A stretch of DNA of 17,498 bases from Candidatus Aminicenantota bacterium (GTDB taxonomy: Bacteria; Acidobacteriota; Aminicenantia; S016-38): contig JAMOUL010000019.1 of the NCBI GenBank assembly GCA_027062035.1, positions 1 through 17,498 of the forward strand. Reading direction: 5' to 3'. Under the pieces are notes generated by a model, which worked only from the letters and a program-made list of their open reading frames with translations, was not told the origin of the DNA and did not search any database. The translations under genes were made by a program, and so were the position numbers. Positions within the stretch are counted from its first letter, which is position 1; the number at the start of each line of letters is the position of its first letter. Positions 13,875 through 17,498 of the stretch are shown piece after piece.

Positions 13875-14512
13875 TGGATAATTCTTAGTACCTGCTTCAC
13901 AAAATGCGGCTCAGGAAGTGCACCTTCAAACTCCACCTCATCGTTTACAACGATCTTGGGAACTGCATAAACCTGGTATTTTTCAGCCAACTCAGGAAAT
14001 TCCTGAGCCTCCACCATTTCCCCGGTTATGTTTTCATTTTCTATGGCAAATTTATGAGCCATCCTCACTGCTGTTGGACAGTAAGGACAGCTTGGTGTAA
14101 CAAACACCTGAATTCTTACCGGGATATCTATCTTTGCAAGTTCCTTTCTGGACCGTTCAGCCAGTCCGGAGTCTCCCTTTGAAACATCTATAATATCGCC
14201 AAGGAGAGCTGAAAATTCGTAACCCGCTGGAATTCCGTAAAATCTTATTCCATAATCCTTATCTCCAACAACTGCCACTGCAGGAACCTTGTCTATTTTG
14301 TATTTTTCCGTTGTCTCTGGATCCTCCTCTGTATCCACTATCTCCAGAGACAATTTATCGCTAAGCTGAGAAACTTCATCCAGAAGCATGGCAGTTTCCT
14401 GACAGTAAGTACATCCCTCATCCCTTTTAAATACTACAAGCTTAACAGGATTCTCTACTTCCTCAAGCATCTTGCGAATTTCTTCCCTGTCGTTATCCGT
14501 TAAAAATCCCAT
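13871..14512 (-). CDS. Protein disulfide oxidoreductase, two thioredoxin folds (PDO/glutaredoxin-like)
   Basis: The 213-residue protein has two tandem thioredoxin-fold units, each with a redox CXXC: Cys34-Thr-Tyr-Cys37 in the first and Cys142-Pro-Tyr-Cys145 in the second. The matching cis-prolines are Pro77 (KVPAV) and Pro185 (AVPKI). This is the PDO family, cytoplasmic oxidoreductases known from Pyrococcus, Aquifex and other thermophiles, where they form or shuffle disulfides in intracellular proteins. No signal peptide is present, which agrees with a cytoplasmic site. The CPYC motif is glutaredoxin-like. GGAGG lies about 7 bases before the ATG, and a promoter candidate precedes it, so this is probably the first gene of the long operon. 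A thioredoxin-reductase-like partner is not seen here. Confidence 0.9.
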   Translation of the reverse strand: MGFLTDNDREEIRKMLEEVENPVKLVVFKRDEGCTYCQETAMLLDEVSQLSDKLSLEIVDTEEDPETTEKYKIDKVPAVAVVGDKDYGIRFYGIPAGYEFSALLGDIIDVSKGDSGLAERSRKELAKIDIPVRIQVFVTPSCPYCPTAVRMAHKFAIENENITGEMVEAQEFPELAEKYQVYAVPKIVVNDEVEFEGALPEPHFVKQVLRIIQ

Positions 14513-14536
14513 TTTTATACCTCCGAAATTATTTTT

Positions 14537-14564
14537 ATCATTTAAATCCTACCAAATTTGTCAA
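14537..14564 (-). promoter_or_regulatory. Candidate sigma-70 promoter for the long operon
   Basis: TTGACA, a perfect -35 match, lies at 14564-14559. A -10 candidate AATGAT (four of six consensus bases) lies at 14542-14537 after a 16-base spacer. Transcription would start near 14530, giving a leader of about 18 bases that contains the GGAGG of the disulfide oxidoreductase gene. The site falls in the only sizeable gap (14513-14567), which is otherwise AT-rich and shows no terminator. The -10 assignment is weaker than the -35. Confidence 0.55.
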
Positions 14565-14567
14565 GAT

Positions 14568-15203
14568 TCATTTTATCACCTCTATTTGACCCGCACATTC
14601 CTCTGGTAGAGGGGGCGAATTGGAAAGAACCACACTTCCACTCTTTCCAATACATCTATATATTATCGTTTTCCTTTTCATATTATGTAATCTCATTACC
14701 ATACTTACAAAATTTTTCGTTTCCCTGTAGGGAGGAATTCCGTTGTATCTCTTCACTGCGGTTTCTCCAGCATTGTATGCCGCAACAGCCAGCCTCTTAT
14801 TGCCGAATTTCTTTATAAGGTACCGAAGATAACGAACTCCTGCTTCTATATTCTGTTCCGGATCAAAGGGATCCCGGGCACCAAAAAGAGATGCGGTTGA
14901 AGGCATTAACTGCATAAGACCTATGGCTCCCTTTCTGGAAACTGCCCTGGGGTTGAAGCCTGATTCCACGGCAATTATAGCCCTTATCAAAGATGGTTCC
15001 ACCCCATATTTTCTGGCCTTTTCATTGATTATATAGTCGTAAATAGAAGAATTGACCTGTCTGAAGTTTCTCCTTTTCAATTTTTTGCGCTTTTTTTTAG
15101 GACGATTAACGTTAGTTACAACTATTCTTCCATTTTCATCCACATAAGTTACTATGTCCCCTATTAAAAGAAAGGATATGAGAAAAACGGCTACAAACCT
15201 CAA
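14568..15203 (-). CDS. Lytic transglycosylase (SLT domain) flanked by DUF4124-like segments
   Basis: This exported enzyme cleaves peptidoglycan glycan strands to 1,6-anhydro products. The 211-residue protein begins with a signal peptide (about 1-16). A short segment TYVDENGRIVVTNV (19-32) resembles DUF4124, often found at the start of periplasmic proteins. After a Lys/Arg-rich linker (34-46) comes the SLT domain (about 52-175), with catalytic Glu80 in AVESGFNP, GLMQLMP (95-101), NIEAGVRYL (118-126) and AYNAG (142-146). The end (about 178-203) is a second DUF4124-like segment with two cysteines (Cys184, Cys203). The start is TTG, overlapping the alaS stop (TTGA), with GAGGAGG 4 bases upstream; no ATG start would keep the signal peptide. 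Confidence 0.9.
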   Translation of the reverse strand: MRFVAVFLISFLLIGDIVTYVDENGRIVVTNVNRPKKKRKKLKRRNFRQVNSSIYDYIINEKARKYGVEPSLIRAIIAVESGFNPRAVSRKGAIGLMQLMPSTASLFGARDPFDPEQNIEAGVRYLRYLIKKFGNKRLAVAAYNAGETAVKRYNGIPPYRETKNFVSMVMRLHNMKRKTIIYRCIGKSGSVVLSNSPPLPEECAGQIEVIK

Positions 15204-17498
15204 AGAGCCTCCTCTATCTCCCTGTAAAAAACCTCAAAGGCTCTTTCTATTCCTTCTACATTCTTTCCACCCGCTTCTGCAAAGGTTTTTCTTCCGCCTC
15301 CACCTCCTCCTATCTCTCGGGCAATTTTCCTTATCATTTTGCCAGCATCCAGCTTATCCGAAAGGTCATCTGTTATGCCAAGGACAAGGGAAGGTCTTCC
15401 GTTTCTGGTAAAGGCAACCAGCACTGCCGCTGGAGCGAATTTTTTCCTTAAAGCATCGACCAGGTTATGGGCTTCTTCCCTCTCTCCATCTATTTTCAAA
15501 GCTATTACCCTTATACCCTTAATTTCTCTGGGGGTCACCTCTGAAACTGCAGGTTGAGATACTTTCTTCTTCCTGGCTTCCTTTAGCTCCTGTTTTAATT
15601 TTTCCACATGTTCCTTTATCTTATCAAAGGGAACTCCAAGGGATTCCTGAAGGTTCTTTATGGCCTCCTCCTTCTCCTGAATCCACCTCAAGGCTTCAAG
15701 TCCTGCTACTGCCTCTATCCTCCTGACACCTGCAGAAACGCTCTCTTCGGAAATTATTTTTATCAAACCTATATCTCCGCTCCTCTTCACATGAGTTCCT
15801 CCGCACAACTCGCTGGAAAAATCTCCAACGGAAACCACCCTTACCCTGTCGCCATATTTCTCGTGGAATAGGGCCATGGCTCCTCTTTTTACAGCTTCCT
15901 CCTGTGTGGTAATCTCCACCACGACAGGATAATTGGCCAGCACGGCCTCATTGGCCACCCTTTCCACCTCCTTGAGCTGTTCCCTTGTGGGTTTTTCATA
16001 ATGGCTAAAATCGAATCTGAGTCGATGTTCATCCACTACAGAACCGCTTTGCTTGACGTGGGGTCCAAGTACCGTACGAAGAGCTTTGTGAAGTATGTGG
16101 GTTGCCGTATGATGCCTCCTTATGGCAGCCCTCCGCTTATGATCTATCTCCGCAATTACCCCGTCACCTACCCTTATCTCACCCTTTTTCACCCTTCCTA
16201 TATGAACGATTAACCCCAGAGAAGGCCTCTGAGTATCCACAACTTCCACTTCGAACCCCTCACCTCTTATTACCCCTGTGTCTCCTACCTGACCTCCTGC
16301 CTCGCCATAAAATGGTGTTCTATCCAGAATTATCTCTCCCTCTTCTCCTTCCTTCAATGAGGCAATCTTCTCCTCCCCCTTAAAGATGGCCAGAACTTTC
16401 CCTTTGCTTTTCTCCTCATCATAGCCAGTAAATTCTGTGTGGGGAAGGCCTTCATACTTCCTTTTTTCCCCGGCCTCCTCATAACCTTTCCAGGCATTTC
16501 TGGCCCTCCTGCGTTGTTCTTCCATATTCCTCTCAAACCCCTCCATATCCACTTCCATTCCTCTCTCCTCTGCCAGCTCCCTTGCAAAATCAACAGGAAA
16601 TCCATAGGTGTCATACAACTTGAACACCTGGTCCCCTGGTACCACTTTCTCCCCCTGCTCTTCCAGCTTCAAGAGCAACTCCTCATATCTTTCCATTCCC
16701 AGGGTAAGGGTCCTGTGAAACCGCTGCTCTTCCAGCAACGTAATTTTTTCTACCAGCTCCAGGGAAGCACGCAGTTCAGGATAGTGGTCTTCCATTAAAT
16801 CAACCACTATGCTGGCTCTTTTATACAGAAAGGGTTGATAAATCCCGAGCTTTCTTCCATGCCTGTAAGCCCTTCTTATAATTCGTCTGAGAACATACCC
16901 CCTTCCCTCATTGGCAGGAAGTACTCCTTCACTAATGAGGAAAGTAATTGCCCTCAGATGGTCTGCTATTACCCTGAAGGAAATATCAAGCTTTGAATTA
17001 TCTCCGTAAGTTATTCCGGACTCCTCCTCAATGGCAGAAATTATGGGTCTTATTATATCTATGTCGAAATTGCTATGTTTTCCCTGCAGAACTGAGGCTA
17101 TTCTTTCCAATCCCATCCCTGTATCTATAGAAGGGGATGGAAGCGGGGTAAGTTTTCCGTTCTCATCCCTGTTGAACTGCATAAAAACGAGGTTCCATAG
17201 TTCCAGGAATCTATCACAATCGTCCTCTATGGTACAGTCCCCCATCTCCGGACCGAGGTCATAATGAATCTCTGTGGAAGGTCCGCAGGGTCCGGTATCA
17301 CCCATAGCCCAGAAATTATCCTTCTCTCCCATCCTTATTATCCTCTCCTCAGGCACCCCTATATGTCTGGCCCATATCTCAAAGGCTTCCTCATCGTCCT
17401 TAAATATGGTTATCCACAGTTTTTCGGGTGAAAGCCCAAAAACCTGCACCAGAAGCTCCCAGGCAAATTCTATTGCCTCCTTTTTAAAGTAATCGCCA
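15200..17498 (-). CDS. alaS: Alanyl-tRNA synthetase (N-terminus outside window)
   Basis: The frame is open to the right edge of the window and gives 765 residues; family members are usually about 875, so roughly the first 100 are missing. The visible N-terminal edge reads GDYFKKEAIEFAWELL, which in AlaRS follows the first class II motif. The apparent GTG at 17449 is internal, not the start. The aminoacylation domain continues through GDTGPCGPSTEIHYD and RVIADHLRAITFLI (about 16,950). The editing domain holds the zinc motif HHTATH (about 16,100) and CGGTHV (about 15,795), which clear Ser- and Gly-tRNA-Ala. The C-Ala domain near the end has a GGGGGGRKTFAEAGG glycine-rich motif. No key residue appears lost in the visible part. 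The stop overlaps the transglycosylase start. Confidence 0.97.
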   Translation of the reverse strand, partial: GDYFKKEAIEFAWELLVQVFGLSPEKLWITIFKDDEEAFEIWARHIGVPEERIIRMGEKDNFWAMGDTGPCGPSTEIHYDLGPEMGDCTIEDDCDRFLELWNLVFMQFNRDENGKLTPLPSPSIDTGMGLERIASVLQGKHSNFDIDIIRPIISAIEEESGITYGDNSKLDISFRVIADHLRAITFLISEGVLPANEGRGYVLRRIIRRAYRHGRKLGIYQPFLYKRASIVVDLMEDHYPELRASLELVEKITLLEEQRFHRTLTLGMERYEELLLKLEEQGEKVVPGDQVFKLYDTYGFPVDFARELAEERGMEVDMEGFERNMEEQRRRARNAWKGYEEAGEKRKYEGLPHTEFTGYDEEKSKGKVLAIFKGEEKIASLKEGEEGEIILDRTPFYGEAGGQVGDTGVIRGEGFEVEVVDTQRPSLGLIVHIGRVKKGEIRVGDGVIAEIDHKRRAAIRRHHTATHILHKALRTVLGPHVKQSGSVVDEHRLRFDFSHYEKPTREQLKEVERVANEAVLANYPVVVEITTQEEAVKRGAMALFHEKYGDRVRVVSVGDFSSELCGGTHVKRSGDIGLIKIISEESVSAGVRRIEAVAGLEALRWIQEKEEAIKNLQESLGVPFDKIKEHVEKLKQELKEARKKKVSQPAVSEVTPREIKGIRVIALKIDGEREEAHNLVDALRKKFAPAAVLVAFTRNGRPSLVLGITDDLSDKLDAGKMIRKIAREIGGGGGGRKTFAEAGGKNVEGIERAFEVFYREIEEAL
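15208..15214 (-). promoter_or_regulatory. Ribosome binding site supporting the TTG start of the transglycosylase gene
   Basis: GAGGAGG lies 4 bases before the TTG at 15203, inside the end of alaS. It supports initiation at the TTGA overlap, the start that yields an intact signal peptide. Confidence 0.6.

Noticed and set aside
17447..17449. GTG at 17449 as the alaS start
   Set aside because: The frame stays open to the window edge and the upstream residues match conserved AlaRS sequence, so the gene is simply cut by the window.

Overview
The window looks like chromosomal core-genome DNA from a diderm (outer-membrane) bacterium that is probably thermophilic or descended from thermophiles. An Mla-type lipid transporter, a probable LolB-like lipoprotein and a periplasmic transglycosylase point to two membranes. 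A two-domain protein disulfide oxidoreductase of the kind common in hyperthermophiles, together with heavy use of AGA/AGG for Arg and ATA for Ile, points to heat. The gene order (lolB-like, ispE, tRNA-Gln, prs, rplY, pth, rpsF, rpsR, rplI, dnaB) resembles that of Deltaproteobacteria and related phyla. I cannot name a genus. No mobile element, CRISPR array, prophage or direct repeat family was seen, and no gene-free stretch exceeds 300 bases; the longest gap is 55 bases.

Layout. On the + strand, 1-1559 holds the tail of a TrmI-type tRNA m1A58 methyltransferase overlapping purB. Everything from 1569 to the right edge is on the - strand. In transcription order (right to left) it reads: alaS (5' end outside the window), a lytic transglycosylase, a 55-base gap with a TTGACA promoter candidate, protein disulfide oxidoreductase, a 54-residue one-helix membrane protein, a LolB-like lipoprotein, ispE, tRNA-Gln(UUG), prs, rplY, pth, rpsF, rpsR, rplI, dnaB, alr, mlaE, mlaF, mlaD, radA, and a membrane PIN/TRAM protein. 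purB and the PIN/TRAM gene converge with only 9 bases between their stop codons.

After the promoter candidate the genes are packed as one very long operon. Most junctions are 4-base ATGA or TTGA overlaps, 1-base TAATG/TGATG overlaps, or gaps under 20 bases. Five genes start with GTG or TTG: dnaB, pth, alr, mlaD and the transglycosylase. The operon mixes translation (alaS, tRNA-Gln, rplY, pth, rpsF, rpsR, rplI), replication and repair (dnaB, radA), nucleotide and isoprenoid precursors (prs, ispE), and envelope building (transglycosylase, alr, LolB-like, MlaEFD).

Points most worth a second look: (1) tRNA-Gln shares 10 bases with the end of ispE and lies 9 bases before prs, which lacks a Shine-Dalgarno sequence; (2) mlaD is long and carries a beta-rich tail ending in Phe, suggesting an MlaD fused to an outer-membrane barrel; (3) a small one-helix membrane protein overlaps its neighbours in frame-shifted register; (4) a strong hairpin at the pth/rpsF junction has an arm that can alternatively pair with the rpsF Shine-Dalgarno sequence.
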